From an uncultured Moraxella sp. (GTDB taxonomy: Bacteria; Pseudomonadota; Gammaproteobacteria; Pseudomonadales; Moraxellaceae), in assembly GCA_916720335.1 (NCBI GenBank), contig CAKAQU010000009.1, positions 1-24,703 on the forward strand: a stretch of DNA of 24,703 nucleotides. The letters are read 5' to 3'. The position numbers and the translations under genes were made by a program. Shown one piece after another: positions 1-7,534 of the stretch. Below the pieces are notes generated by a model. That model was not told the DNA's origin and did no database searches. It saw only the letters and a list, made by a program, of their open reading frames with translations. How positions within the stretch are numbered: the first letter of the stretch is position 1; each line of letters opens with the position of its first letter.

Positions 1-66
1 GATGAGCCTAAAATTGCCTTATTAATTCAATCAATTCAAAAAAGCAAACGTGGACTGATTAAGTAA
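1..66 (+). CDS. 3' end of an unidentified gene (partial)
   Basis: An open frame enters from the left edge and stops with TAA at 64-66. The last 21 residues read DEPKIALLIQSIQKSKRGLIK. A strong hairpin terminator follows 30 bases later, which supports this being the true end of a rightward gene. The fragment is too short to assign to a family; the basic tail carries no motif I recognise. No function is proposed. Confidence 0.6.
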   Translation, partial: DEPKIALLIQSIQKSKRGLIK

Positions 67-96
67 TTATTACAACTCGTTGTTTTGTATTGATTT

Positions 97-126
97 AAAC
101 CCATAACAATGTTTGTTATGGGTTTT
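97..126 (+). terminator. Rho-independent terminator of the upstream gene
   Basis: The arms AAACCCATAACAA (97-109) and TTGTTATGGGTTT (113-125) pair perfectly over 13 bp around the loop TGT, and a short T run follows. It lies 30 bases after the stop of the partial gene and isolates it from the transporter cluster downstream. Confidence 0.85.
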
Positions 127-272
127 GTTGTCTAAATTTACAGATAGACTGATAAAAATCTTTAATAAATTAAATTAATTTACTTGACTTTTTCTATCTC
201 TTAAATCAAACTATATTGTTGCTGATTTGTTTATCTTTATCATTTATAAATAAATCATAACGTTATAAATAA

Positions 273-286
273 TTGATTTTAATCAA
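273..286. promoter_or_regulatory. FNR/ANR-type box upstream of the NSS transporter
   Basis: TTGATTTTAATCAA is a perfect match to the FNR/ANR/CRP-family consensus TTGAT-N4-ATCAA. Its centre is 45 bases before the transporter ATG. That is too close to the ribosome-binding site (about 311-316) for the usual activating position at -41.5. A TATAAA sequence lies just upstream at 264-269, which would put the box near the transcription start. Repression without oxygen is therefore the simpler reading (inference). Confidence 0.55.
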
Positions 287-324
287 AAAATTATTTTTAA
301 AAATAATGACAAGGAGAAAAATAA

Positions 325-1833
325 ATGTCTGAACAACGTGAAAATTGGTCGGCACGTTCCGGCTTTATTTTAGCGGCGATTGGGTCGGCAGTAGGGCTGG
401 GTAATATTTGGCGATTTCCATATGTGACTTATGAAAATGGCGGCGGTGCATTTTTATTACCTTATTTGGTGGCGTTAGTGGCAGCAGGTTTTCCTTTGCT
501 GTTTTTAGATTATGTAGTTGGGCAAAAATATAAAGGTGCTCCACCCACTGCTTATCGACGCATGATTAAGTCGGCTGAAGGTATTGGCTGGTGGCAGGTA
601 GCAGTTTGTAGTATCATTGGAATTTATTATGCCAGTGTGTTGAGTTGGGCGGGTCATTATACGCTTTACGCTTTTACTCAAGCATGGGGGCAAGACCCAG
701 GTCAATTTTTTGAAGCAACTTACTTACAAGCAGGCAGTGGACTTGATTTCACCATTGTACCTCATTTATTTATTGACATCGTTTTAGTTTGGGCGGTTGT
801 CATGTTTATTATGTATGGCGGCGTGCGTAAAGGTGTGGAACTGGTTAACCGAATTTGCATTCCCTTACTTATTTTAATGTTTGGTGTGATGGTATTTAAG
901 GCGAGCCAACTTGAAGGAGCAAGCGTAGGACTGGACGCTTTATTTGCACCAAACTGGGAAAAAATGACTGACCCTAAAGTTTGGCTGGCGGCTTTTAGCC
1001 ATGTATTCTTCTCAATGTCTATCGGTTTTGGGATTATGGTAACTTACGCCTCTTATCTTAACCGAAATGCTAATTTAACAGGTTCTGGTTTGGTGGTTGG
1101 TTTTGCCAACTCATCATTTGAGATTTTGGCGGGAGTTGGGATTTTTTCTGTATTAGGTTTTATGGCAACTGCAACTAATGTTCCTGTGCAAGAAGTTGCT
1201 AAAGGCGGTCCAGGTCTTGCATTTGTGGCATTTCCAAAAATTATTTCAACCATGGGCGATTCTGGCACCTTAATTGGGGTACTGTTCTTTGGTTCGCTCT
1301 TTGCGGCAGGATTGACATCCATGGCAAGTATTGTACAAGTGCCAATTTCAGCGGTTAAAGATAAATTTGGCTGGTCGCATAAAAAAGCAGTGACTGTAGT
1401 AGGCGGTGTATCAGCGCTTATTTCGGTATTTTTGTTTTCTACCAAAACAACCATTACATTTGTGGACATTGTTGATAACCTTGCTAATAATATTGGCATC
1501 GTTTTGGGTGCAATTTTATCCATCATTTGGGTAACTTGGTTTAATCGTCCTGTAGCAGCAAAACTAGTCGCTCACATTAATGCCATTTCAAGTTTTAAAG
1601 TGGGCAAAATTTGGTTATTTATGCTAACAATTGTTACGCCATCAGCATTAATTACCGCATTGGTTCTAACCTTAAAAGAATTGCTAACCAAAGGTTATGG
1701 TGAGTATGATGTATTGACTCAGGTGATTTTTGGTTGGGGTACGGTGGCATTTTTTGCACTGGTGGCACTGGTGTTTACTCTTGCAAAAGGTCATGCATCT
1801 CATCATGAACATAAAACAGGCATAAATAAATAA
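325..1833 (+). CDS. Sodium:neurotransmitter symporter (NSS/SLC6) family transporter, MetP-like
   Basis: This is a 502-aa inner-membrane secondary transporter of the LeuT fold that uses Na+ to import an amino acid or related solute. The family signature is clear in the first membrane segment: GSAVGLGNIWRFPY at residues 20-33, the unwound stretch that binds Na+ and substrate, followed by the ENGGGAFLLPYL motif. About twelve hydrophobic segments follow, and the C-terminus is histidine- and lysine-rich. Full length for the family. AAGGAG about 8 bases before the ATG fixes the start. The tiny metS-like gene begins 11 bases after the stop, which places it in the subgroup whose studied member is MetPS of Corynebacterium glutamicum (methionine and alanine uptake). 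The substrate here is not shown by the sequence. A perfect FNR/ANR box lies just upstream. Confidence 0.93.
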   Translation: MSEQRENWSARSGFILAAIGSAVGLGNIWRFPYVTYENGGGAFLLPYLVALVAAGFPLLFLDYVVGQKYKGAPPTAYRRMIKSAEGIGWWQVAVCSIIGIYYASVLSWAGHYTLYAFTQAWGQDPGQFFEATYLQAGSGLDFTIVPHLFIDIVLVWAVVMFIMYGGVRKGVELVNRICIPLLILMFGVMVFKASQLEGASVGLDALFAPNWEKMTDPKVWLAAFSHVFFSMSIGFGIMVTYASYLNRNANLTGSGLVVGFANSSFEILAGVGIFSVLGFMATATNVPVQEVAKGGPGLAFVAFPKIISTMGDSGTLIGVLFFGSLFAAGLTSMASIVQVPISAVKDKFGWSHKKAVTVVGGVSALISVFLFSTKTTITFVDIVDNLANNIGIVLGAILSIIWVTWFNRPVAAKLVAHINAISSFKVGKIWLFMLTIVTPSALITALVLTLKELLTKGYGEYDVLTQVIFGWGTVAFFALVALVFTLAKGHASHHEHKTGINK

Positions 1834-1844
1834 GGAGATGTTGT

Positions 1845-1973
1845 ATGAGTTCATCTGCATTAGCGGTGATGGTTTTTGCCATGGTAGCAATTTGGGGCGG
1901 TTTGATTTGGTCAATCATCCATTTAGTCAAAAATCCTGATATTGATATGGATAAAGTACCAAATGACCATTGA
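1845..1973 (+). CDS. metS: MetS-family small subunit of NSS transporter
   Basis: A 42-aa protein beginning MSSSALAVMVFAMVAIWG. It has one hydrophobic segment (about residues 5-28) followed by a short charged tail with DIDMDKVPNDH at the end. This matches the MetS/NSS small-subunit family: a single-span peptide encoded directly after its transporter and required, in C. glutamicum MetPS, for transport activity. A good ribosome-binding site (AAGGAG at 1832-1837) overlaps the upstream stop region, so the two are translated from one message. The gene symbol rests on size, topology, sequence style and position, not on a search. Confidence 0.85.
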   Translation: MSSSALAVMVFAMVAIWGGLIWSIIHLVKNPDIDMDKVPNDH

Positions 1974-2001
1974 TATTTGATAATATTTGGAATAAAAACA
2001 A

Positions 2002-2316
2002 ATGCTTGTAACAATATTGGCAACAATACTAGCGCTGTCCTCACCAATTTGGGTGCCTATACTTATCACCGGGTTGTATACCTTTGTGATAAGAGGTAAG
2101 CTGCCTAAAACGTCGTTAATCACAGCAGATAAATTGTATTGGGTGTTTTATTTTGTGTGTTGGATCAAAGCAGCCTCAGTTTTTGTTAGCGAAATATTTA
2201 GCTGGCAAATCAAACCACTGTTTCAGTGGTTGTGGCTTTTTGGACTAGGTCTACCAATGTTGATAATCGTCTTTTTGATTTTTATATCATCTATGATGGC
2301 AAGCGATTCTTGGTAA
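2002..2316 (+). CDS. Small membrane protein of unknown function, third gene of transporter cluster
   Basis: A 104-aa protein with three to four hydrophobic segments (about residues 3-30, 45-65 and 70-100) separated by short polar loops (RGKLPKTS, EIFSWQIKP). I recognise no family. It starts 28 bases after metS and ends 24 bases before a terminator, with no terminator between, so it is probably the last gene of the NSS-metS transcript. The ribosome-binding site is weak. Position suggests a link to the transporter, but it may simply be a neighbour; no catalytic motif is visible. Confidence 0.65.
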   Translation: MLVTILATILALSSPIWVPILITGLYTFVIRGKLPKTSLITADKLYWVFYFVCWIKAASVFVSEIFSWQIKPLFQWLWLFGLGLPMLIIVFLIFISSMMASDSW

Positions 2317-2339
2317 TTTAGTTGTGAAGGACTTATCAT

Positions 2340-2370
2340 AAAAAACACGCTCTTTTATGCGTGTTTTTTA
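2340..2370. terminator. Bidirectional terminator between the transporter cluster and nfuA
   Basis: AAAAACACGC (2341-2350) pairs with GCGTGTTTTT (2359-2368) around an 8-base loop, with A and T runs on the two sides. It lies between convergent genes and can serve both strands. Confidence 0.85.
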
Positions 2371-2387
2371 TCATTTGATATTACAGA

Positions 2388-3008
2388 TTATTTGTAATAT
2401 GCATTTTGAGTTTGAGTATGGTCTGTTTCATCAATGACTTGGGTTAGTTCGGGAATTTGTTGTTTTAGTTGCACTTCTACGCCTTGACGTAAAGTAACAT
2501 CAACAGCAGAACAGCCTTGACAGCCGCCACCAAATTTTAAAACAGCAATTTTACCCGCTTCATCTTCAAGAACTTCTACTAGTTCCACATTGCCGCCATG
2601 GCCGGCAAGCTGAGGATTAATTTCTGATTGTAATACATAATTAATGCGTTCTTCAATGCTGGCATTTTCACCAACTTGAGGAACTTTTGAATTGGGGGCT
2701 CTAAAGGTTAATTGACCACCAAAACGGTCTTTATTGTAGTCAATAACAGCGTCATGCAGATAAGTGATACTAGGCGCGTCAATATAGGCGATAAAATTAG
2801 GATAGGTAATTTGCAAATCACTGTCTATGATTTCGTCAGGATGACAATAAGACATACAGCATTCAGCTCTTGGTGTGCCTGCGTGTTCTACAAAAATTCG
2901 TACGCCAATTCCTTCAGTTTCTTGTTTAGCAAGTAGTTCGCTCAAATAGGCTTGCGCAGATTCAGTAATTACAATATTACTGGTTAATTCGTTGGTGTTT
3001 TCACTCAT
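2388..3008 (-). CDS. nfuA: Fe-S biogenesis protein NfuA
   Basis: A 206-aa iron-sulfur carrier that delivers [4Fe-4S] clusters to target enzymes. The N-terminal half (about 10-105) is the degenerate A-type (IscA/HesB-like) domain, containing ECCMSYCHPDE. The C-terminal half is the Nfu domain with GGGCQGCSAVDVTL and the cluster-binding pair Cys163 and Cys166. Length matches the E. coli protein closely (about 190 aa). The frame stays open to a TTG at 3026, but the ATG at 3008 is preferred: it gives the usual N-terminus MSENTNEL and has a GAGA-type ribosome-binding site. Divergent from nadM across 75 bases that must hold both promoters. Confidence 0.95.
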   Translation of the reverse strand: MSENTNELTSNIVITESAQAYLSELLAKQETEGIGVRIFVEHAGTPRAECCMSYCHPDEIIDSDLQITYPNFIAYIDAPSITYLHDAVIDYNKDRFGGQLTFRAPNSKVPQVGENASIEERINYVLQSEINPQLAGHGGNVELVEVLEDEAGKIAVLKFGGGCQGCSAVDVTLRQGVEVQLKQQIPELTQVIDETDHTQTQNAYYK

Positions 3009-3083
3009 GATTGTCTCAAAAAACAAAAATTTTCTCTAATATGGTAACATAACGCAAATTTATCAAGGTATATTGAGATTTTT

Positions 3084-4082
3084 ATGAATAAATTTGATTA
3101 TTTGGTGTTTATTGGTCGGTTTGAGCCATTTCATTTGGGTCATAAATTTGTTATTGAACAAGCTATGCAACAGGCGCGACAACTGATTATTTTAATCGGT
3201 TCGGCAAATGCTCCCCGCACGCTCAAAAACCCTTTTAGTTTTGATGAACGAGTCTTGATGATACAAGGCGCTTTTGATGATAACATTTGTCAGCGACTGC
3301 ATTTTTTACCAATAGATGACACTTTATACAATGACCATCAATGGATACAAAATATTCAATGGCAAGTTAGCGCAGTTACCAAGGATGATGTGAATGCAAA
3401 AATCGGTATTATTGGTCATAATAAAGATGAAAGTTCTTATTATTTATCATTATTTCCACAATGGTGCTTGGTAACTTTACCCAATTTTGAAAATTTATCA
3501 GCCACTCCATTAAGATTGAGTTATTTTTCAGGTTGTGATGATATTGATAGATATTTGCCAGCGTCCAGTCAAAAATTTTTACAGAATTTTAGTCAGACCA
3601 AAGATTTTTCTCAATTACAAAAAGAATATCAACATATCGTAAATTATCAAAATGCATGGCAGCATGCCCCTTATCCGCCAATTTTTGTTACCACAGATGC
3701 GCTGATTGTGCAGGCGGGACATATTTTATTGATTGAGCGCGGTGGGGAATACGGTCAAGGGCTTTGGGCAATGCCCGGAGGTTTTTTAGATAAAGATGAA
3801 ACATTGTTACAATGCATGATGCGCGAAGTAAAGGAAGAAACTGGACTTATTTTGAATAAATCATGTATTAAAACCCAAGAAATCTTTGATAAGCCTGACC
3901 GCTCATTGCGTGGACGTACCATCACCACAGTGTTTTATTGTGAACTTTATGGTAATAAGTTACCCACTGTTGTCGGGGCGGATGATGCCAATTGTGCATT
4001 TTGGCTGCCATTGTCAAAACTTGATGGCAATCGTTTTTTTGAAGACCATTATGGAATTATTGTCAAAATGCTTGGCTTGTAA
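3084..4082 (+). CDS. nadM: Bifunctional NMN adenylyltransferase / Nudix hydrolase (NadM-Nudix)
   Basis: A 332-aa cytoplasmic fusion. The N-terminal half (about 1-175) is an NMN adenylyltransferase joining NMN and ATP to make NAD: the nucleotidyltransferase motif GRFEPFHLGH is at 11-20 (H17, H20) and SANAPRTLKNPFSFDER carries the second phosphate-binding region. The C-terminal half (about 195-332) is a Nudix hydrolase; the complete Nudix box runs from G233 to L255 (G-x5-E-x7-REVKEETGL). In studied fusions (Synechocystis, Francisella) the Nudix part acts on ADP-ribose, linking NAD synthesis and recycling. Length agrees with the family (about 340 aa). The SD is weak (TTGAGA). Stop is 28 bases from the convergent outer-membrane gene with no clear terminator between. 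Confidence 0.95.
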   Translation: MNKFDYLVFIGRFEPFHLGHKFVIEQAMQQARQLIILIGSANAPRTLKNPFSFDERVLMIQGAFDDNICQRLHFLPIDDTLYNDHQWIQNIQWQVSAVTKDDVNAKIGIIGHNKDESSYYLSLFPQWCLVTLPNFENLSATPLRLSYFSGCDDIDRYLPASSQKFLQNFSQTKDFSQLQKEYQHIVNYQNAWQHAPYPPIFVTTDALIVQAGHILLIERGGEYGQGLWAMPGGFLDKDETLLQCMMREVKEETGLILNKSCIKTQEIFDKPDRSLRGRTITTVFYCELYGNKLPTVVGADDANCAFWLPLSKLDGNRFFEDHYGIIVKMLGL

Positions 4083-4110
4083 ATTGTATCAAACCACCAA
4101 ATCAATACAG

Positions 4111-5169
4111 TTAAAATAGTATTTCAATACGTCCAAAGGCGGCTAAATGATGTTCTTGATTTAAATCTTCGTTGTTATAAAAACTAATCTGGCTTTGTAC
4201 AAATAACCAATCGCGCCAAATCGGCTGACGATAACTAACATAAGGACCGTAATTGTTTAAATTGGCTTTAGAATGATTATTGACATCACCACCCAAATAA
4301 ACACCATAACTAAATTCTTTAACACCATGTTTTGCATGCCATTGATGCTGTTGATATAAACTGTGACTCCAGTTTAGGTCTTCTTCATGATTTTTGTGTG
4401 TATAAATAAGATGTGAGCGACTGTATAACGTACGCGTTTTAGACTGAGGCTGTGAAAATTCCATAGTGGATAGGGCATAATGTTCACTTTTTGTGCCGTA
4501 TTTATAGACTTGCTCGATTTTGCTGTGGAAGTGGTGCGGTAAATCCCATTGTTTTTGTCCGTATAGTTTAAGATAAACATCACTGCCACGCAAACCTAAA
4601 TCTAAATCAGCCTGAATGTTTAAATCCTGTTTTAAACGGCTAAATCGTAGAGCTAATGATGAGTTGTCTTTGTGGCTTTGACGGTCAATCAGGTCATCAG
4701 TTTTGCTTGGACGAGTGGTCGTGTGAGCACCACCACCTTGTTCATTGTCCAAATCATCATCGCCAATAACCGCTTGCAAATGGTGTTCTAAAGTTGGTAG
4801 GCGGATTTTACCACGCAGACGAGGTTTAAAAACCAAACCATTGTGTTTGTCATCATACATATCCAGCATTATCCGTAAACTGGCTTCAGCAGGTTTGCTC
4901 GGATTGGGCGTACCAAAAAAATCATCTAATTTATAAGCGGTGGCGTCAATAAATTTTGTCAAAGAACTTTTGTGTTTATCAAGCCAAGAGTTGTGCTTTT
5001 TTGGCTCAAGGGTAGAGGTGCTTGAAGTGGTGGTAAATTCATTGTTGGTTATATTGACGTTTTCTGAAATGACATTATTTACATTCTCAGTATTTTCAGC
5101 AAAGGCACTAAAACTGCATAAACTAATGCAAATTATGAATGTTTTTGGATGAGGGACAAAATAAAACAT
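4111..5169 (-). CDS. Predicted outer-membrane beta-barrel protein, function unknown
   Basis: A 352-aa exported protein. The ATG at 5169 gives a convincing signal peptide (hydrophobic IICISLCSFSAFA, cleavage expected after AFA, about residue 23); the frame is open further up to a TTG at 5208, which would spoil it. A Thr/Asn/Ser-rich stretch follows (about 24-65), then WLDKHKSSLTKFIDATAYKLDDFF and alternating polar/hydrophobic strands typical of a barrel. The last residues, AAFGRIEILF, end in Phe as outer-membrane barrels do. The WLD..FFG layout recalls a family of uncharacterised gammaproteobacterial outer-membrane proteins, but I cannot name a ligand or role. A terminator separates it from ccoG upstream, so it needs its own promoter. 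Confidence 0.75.
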   Translation of the reverse strand: MFYFVPHPKTFIICISLCSFSAFAENTENVNNVISENVNITNNEFTTTSSTSTLEPKKHNSWLDKHKSSLTKFIDATAYKLDDFFGTPNPSKPAEASLRIMLDMYDDKHNGLVFKPRLRGKIRLPTLEHHLQAVIGDDDLDNEQGGGAHTTTRPSKTDDLIDRQSHKDNSSLALRFSRLKQDLNIQADLDLGLRGSDVYLKLYGQKQWDLPHHFHSKIEQVYKYGTKSEHYALSTMEFSQPQSKTRTLYSRSHLIYTHKNHEEDLNWSHSLYQQHQWHAKHGVKEFSYGVYLGGDVNNHSKANLNNYGPYVSYRQPIWRDWLFVQSQISFYNNEDLNQEHHLAAFGRIEILF

Positions 5170-5223
5170 GGTAAATATCAATGGATGAATTAAGTAATCA
5201 TAACACAATATAAGTTTTTAGAA

Positions 5224-5256
5224 AATAAAAAAGCTCCTTTAAGACAGGAGCTTTTA
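5224..5256 (-). terminator. Terminator downstream of ccoG
   Basis: On the minus strand AAAAGCTCCT pairs with AGGAGCTTTT, followed by a T-rich tail (TTTTTTATTTTC). It sits 20 bases past the ccoG stop. Confidence 0.85.
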
Positions 5257-5275
5257 GCTAATTTATAGGCGTGAT

Positions 5276-6727
5276 TTATTTTTTGTTTTTGGATTCTAAA
5301 ATAAACACATCTTCAGCACTGGTACTGTATTGACCATTGGTACTATATACAGTAATAGTAACAGGTGTATGACCTTCTTTAATCACTTTAGGGTCGCCAA
5401 CAATGCTAACAGGGATGTTGTAAGGTTCATTGGCGTTTAGTGAAATTTCTTTAAAACGAGACCGTAAAGTCAATCCTTCCACATCTTCTAGTTTAACTTT
5501 ATAGGTTTGTTTTTGGTCGGTTTTGTTAATAATCTTAACCACATAACTGTTTTCAACCATGCCATCACGGCTTTTCATGCTAAGTTGTTTACGTTCATGA
5601 CGAATTTCCATCTCAAGAGGTTTGCGACCTAATCCCACCAATGTTGCAACTATAATTAGCGCTGATAAAACAAAAATATAGGCAAAAATACGAAAACTGA
5701 GTAATTTGGCTTTTTTCTTCTCTACCAATTGACGTTCAGTAGTATAACGAATTAGACCGCGCGAATAACCCACTTTATCCATAATTTCATTACAAGCATC
5801 AACACAAGCAGCGCACTGGATGCATTCAACTTGTAAACCATTACGAATATCAATCCCTGTTGGGCAGACTTGCACACACATGGTGCAATCAACACAATCG
5901 CCAAGGTTTGAATGTTCAGCATTTTTTCTTCTAGCGCCACGCGGTTCGCCTCGCTCATAATCGTATGAAATGATTAAAGTATCTTTGTCAAACATCACCG
6001 ATTGGAAACGACCGTAAGGGCAGATATGAACACACATATGTTCGCGCATATAGCCAGCATTCATATGGGTTACAAATGTAATAATGCCGAAAAATACCCA
6101 GGTCATTTTACCCCAACCCATAAAAAATGGGGTAGAGCCGTTAAAAAACAAATAATCTGTGCCTACTACCAGCGCGATAAAGGTCAAAGCAGTAATGGCA
6201 CTAAAAATGCCCCAAATAAAATGAATCAAGACCTTTTTGGCAAGTTTTTTGCCACTCATGGGTTCTTTTTCAAACTTCATGCGCTTGTTGCGTTCGCCAA
6301 GCACCCATTTTTCTACGTGTTGATATAAATGCACATAGATGGTTTGCGGGCAAGCATATCCACACCAAATCCGTCCTGCATAGACCGTTACCATAAAGAG
6401 CAACATGGCAGCAATCATAAAACAAAACGCAAAAAAGTAAAAATCTTGAGGCATAAATGTTGCCCCAAAGATATAAAATCTGGCGCTCATCACGTCAAAT
6501 AAAATTGCCTGATGACCATTCCAGCGAAACCATGGCATTACCAAAAATCCCACTAAAATTGCATACATTGTAACTAAACGAATGTTTTGGTATTTGCCCT
6601 TTACAAAACGTGGGTGTATGCGTTTTTTGGTGGCATCTGGTACCGGTGCAATGGGAATTTTTTTGACAGGTTCAGGTTTGGTTTTTTTGGGGGTTTCAGG
6701 AGGTATTTTTTCGTTTGATTCAGACAT
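5276..6727 (-). CDS. ccoG: Cytochrome c oxidase accessory protein CcoG (RdxA/FixG family)
   Basis: A 483-aa inner-membrane polyferredoxin needed for maturation of cbb3 oxidase, where it is thought to reduce copper for insertion into CcoN. The N-terminus is proline- and lysine-rich and cytoplasmic (1-45). Membrane segments follow, including the conserved WCGYACPQTIYV near 122. The two [4Fe-4S] ferredoxin motifs are complete: CVDCTMCVQVCP, then CIQCAACVDAC. A further membrane segment near 345-365 precedes an Ig-like C-terminal domain (about 375-480). Length fits the family (about 470 aa). The ATG at 6727 has an AAGG ribosome-binding site. It lies near ccoNOQP but is separate and in the opposite orientation, with the SCP2 gene between. 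Confidence 0.96.
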   Translation of the reverse strand: MSESNEKIPPETPKKTKPEPVKKIPIAPVPDATKKRIHPRFVKGKYQNIRLVTMYAILVGFLVMPWFRWNGHQAILFDVMSARFYIFGATFMPQDFYFFAFCFMIAAMLLFMVTVYAGRIWCGYACPQTIYVHLYQHVEKWVLGERNKRMKFEKEPMSGKKLAKKVLIHFIWGIFSAITALTFIALVVGTDYLFFNGSTPFFMGWGKMTWVFFGIITFVTHMNAGYMREHMCVHICPYGRFQSVMFDKDTLIISYDYERGEPRGARRKNAEHSNLGDCVDCTMCVQVCPTGIDIRNGLQVECIQCAACVDACNEIMDKVGYSRGLIRYTTERQLVEKKKAKLLSFRIFAYIFVLSALIIVATLVGLGRKPLEMEIRHERKQLSMKSRDGMVENSYVVKIINKTDQKQTYKVKLEDVEGLTLRSRFKEISLNANEPYNIPVSIVGDPKVIKEGHTPVTITVYSTNGQYSTSAEDVFILESKNKK

Positions 6728-6903
6728 GGCAACAACCTTAGCTATGGAAAATATATTTAGTCAGACAAGTTGGTAAAAAATTTCTCAACTAAATACATTT
6801 TTGGCTGGGTAAATCTAAATTTCATTTTTAGAATATGCTTATTCTACTACGTTTTATCCAAAAGTCCAATAAAGCCGTAACAATTTTAACATTTAGTTGC
6901 ATA

Positions 6904-7314
6904 TTAGAAATTTTGATTAAAATTGGTCATTTCTTTAATTTGTTTATATAACACCTTTTGTTCTTGGCTAGGGCGAGCTGATTGCAATGCCATTACTTTA
7001 GACATATCGCCTTCAATAAAAATTTTCCCAGTCATAAACGCTTCTAGCGCTGTATCTACAGAATTATCATGAATAATTTGATTGAGTGTATCTTGGTCAA
7101 TATAAATTGTGGCATCAGCGTTTTGAATGTGGTGTTGGTTGATTTTTCCAGCCTGTAAGTGCAAAAGTGTTGGGTTTTCAGATTTAACGGTAACATTGAT
7201 GGTAAGTTCAGCAAGGTTTGGAGGTAGATTTAATTCACCTACTTCTTGATTAAGTCTAGCAACTGCATCAAACCATGATTGAGTTAAAAAGTTAAAGGTT
7301 GTAGTTTGTGTCAT
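6904..7314 (-). CDS. SCP2 sterol-binding domain protein
   Basis: A 136-aa cytoplasmic protein that is essentially one SCP2 domain: alternating beta strands (ELTINVTVKSENPTLLHLQAG) and the closing signature of the fold, AFMTGKIFIEGDMSKVMAL, at about 91-109. SCP2 domains bind lipids or fatty acyl chains; in bacteria some (UbiJ, UbiT) bind ubiquinone precursors. No extra domain points to either. AAGGA is about 8 bases before the ATG. It is leftward, 176 bases upstream of ccoG with no strong terminator between, so read-through into ccoG is possible. The ligand is unknown. Confidence 0.85.
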   Translation of the reverse strand: MTQTTTFNFLTQSWFDAVARLNQEVGELNLPPNLAELTINVTVKSENPTLLHLQAGKINQHHIQNADATIYIDQDTLNQIIHDNSVDTALEAFMTGKIFIEGDMSKVMALQSARPSQEQKVLYKQIKEMTNFNQNF

Positions 7315-7425
7315 CAGGTATCCTTAAAAAATTCTTGATAGTTATCATTATTATAAAAGAAATTTACTATAAAAGGGTAAAAATTCACCTTTTGTTCTTA
7401 AAATCACGCCAGACCTGCCAAAAAA

Positions 7426-7439
7426 TTGATTACCATCAA
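7426..7439. promoter_or_regulatory. FNR/ANR-type box in the ccoN upstream region
   Basis: TTGATTACCATCAA matches TTGAT-N4-ATCAA perfectly. cbb3 oxidase operons are classic targets of FNR, ANR and FixK. Here the box is far from ccoN (434 bases before the ATG) and about 103 bases from the best -10, so it would act from a distant upstream position, or on another promoter, possibly the leftward SCP2 gene 112 bases away. Confidence 0.7.
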
Positions 7440-7519
7440 AGAAATTTGTAAAAAAACAAGAAAAATTTGCCAAAAAATTGCATTATTTTTACAAAAGGTA
7501 GCGGAAAATTTACAATAGT

Positions 7520-7534
7520 GTTGTATAATACAAC
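7520..7534 (+). promoter_or_regulatory. Palindrome overlapping a consensus -10 (candidate ccoN promoter/operator)
   Basis: GTTGTATAATACAAC is a perfect inverted repeat (7-bp arms around a central A) that contains TATAAT at 7524-7529. No good -35 lies 16-18 bases upstream, as expected of an activator-dependent promoter. The symmetry suggests a repressor or regulator contacts the -10 directly (inference). Confidence 0.45.

Noticed and set aside
306..332. A mini reading frame (MTRRKINV) overlapping the transporter ribosome-binding site and start
   Set aside because: It has no ribosome-binding site of its own and arises from the AAGGAG region itself.
1053..1526. A 157-codon open frame antisense to the NSS gene
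   Set aside because: It lies wholly inside a well-supported gene, has no recognisable features, and looks like a codon-bias shadow.
3009..3026. Longer nfuA starting at a TTG
   Set aside because: The ATG at 3008 gives the usual N-terminus and has the better ribosome-binding site.
5170..5208. Longer form of the outer-membrane protein starting at a TTG
   Set aside because: It would add a hydrophilic lead to a clear signal peptide.
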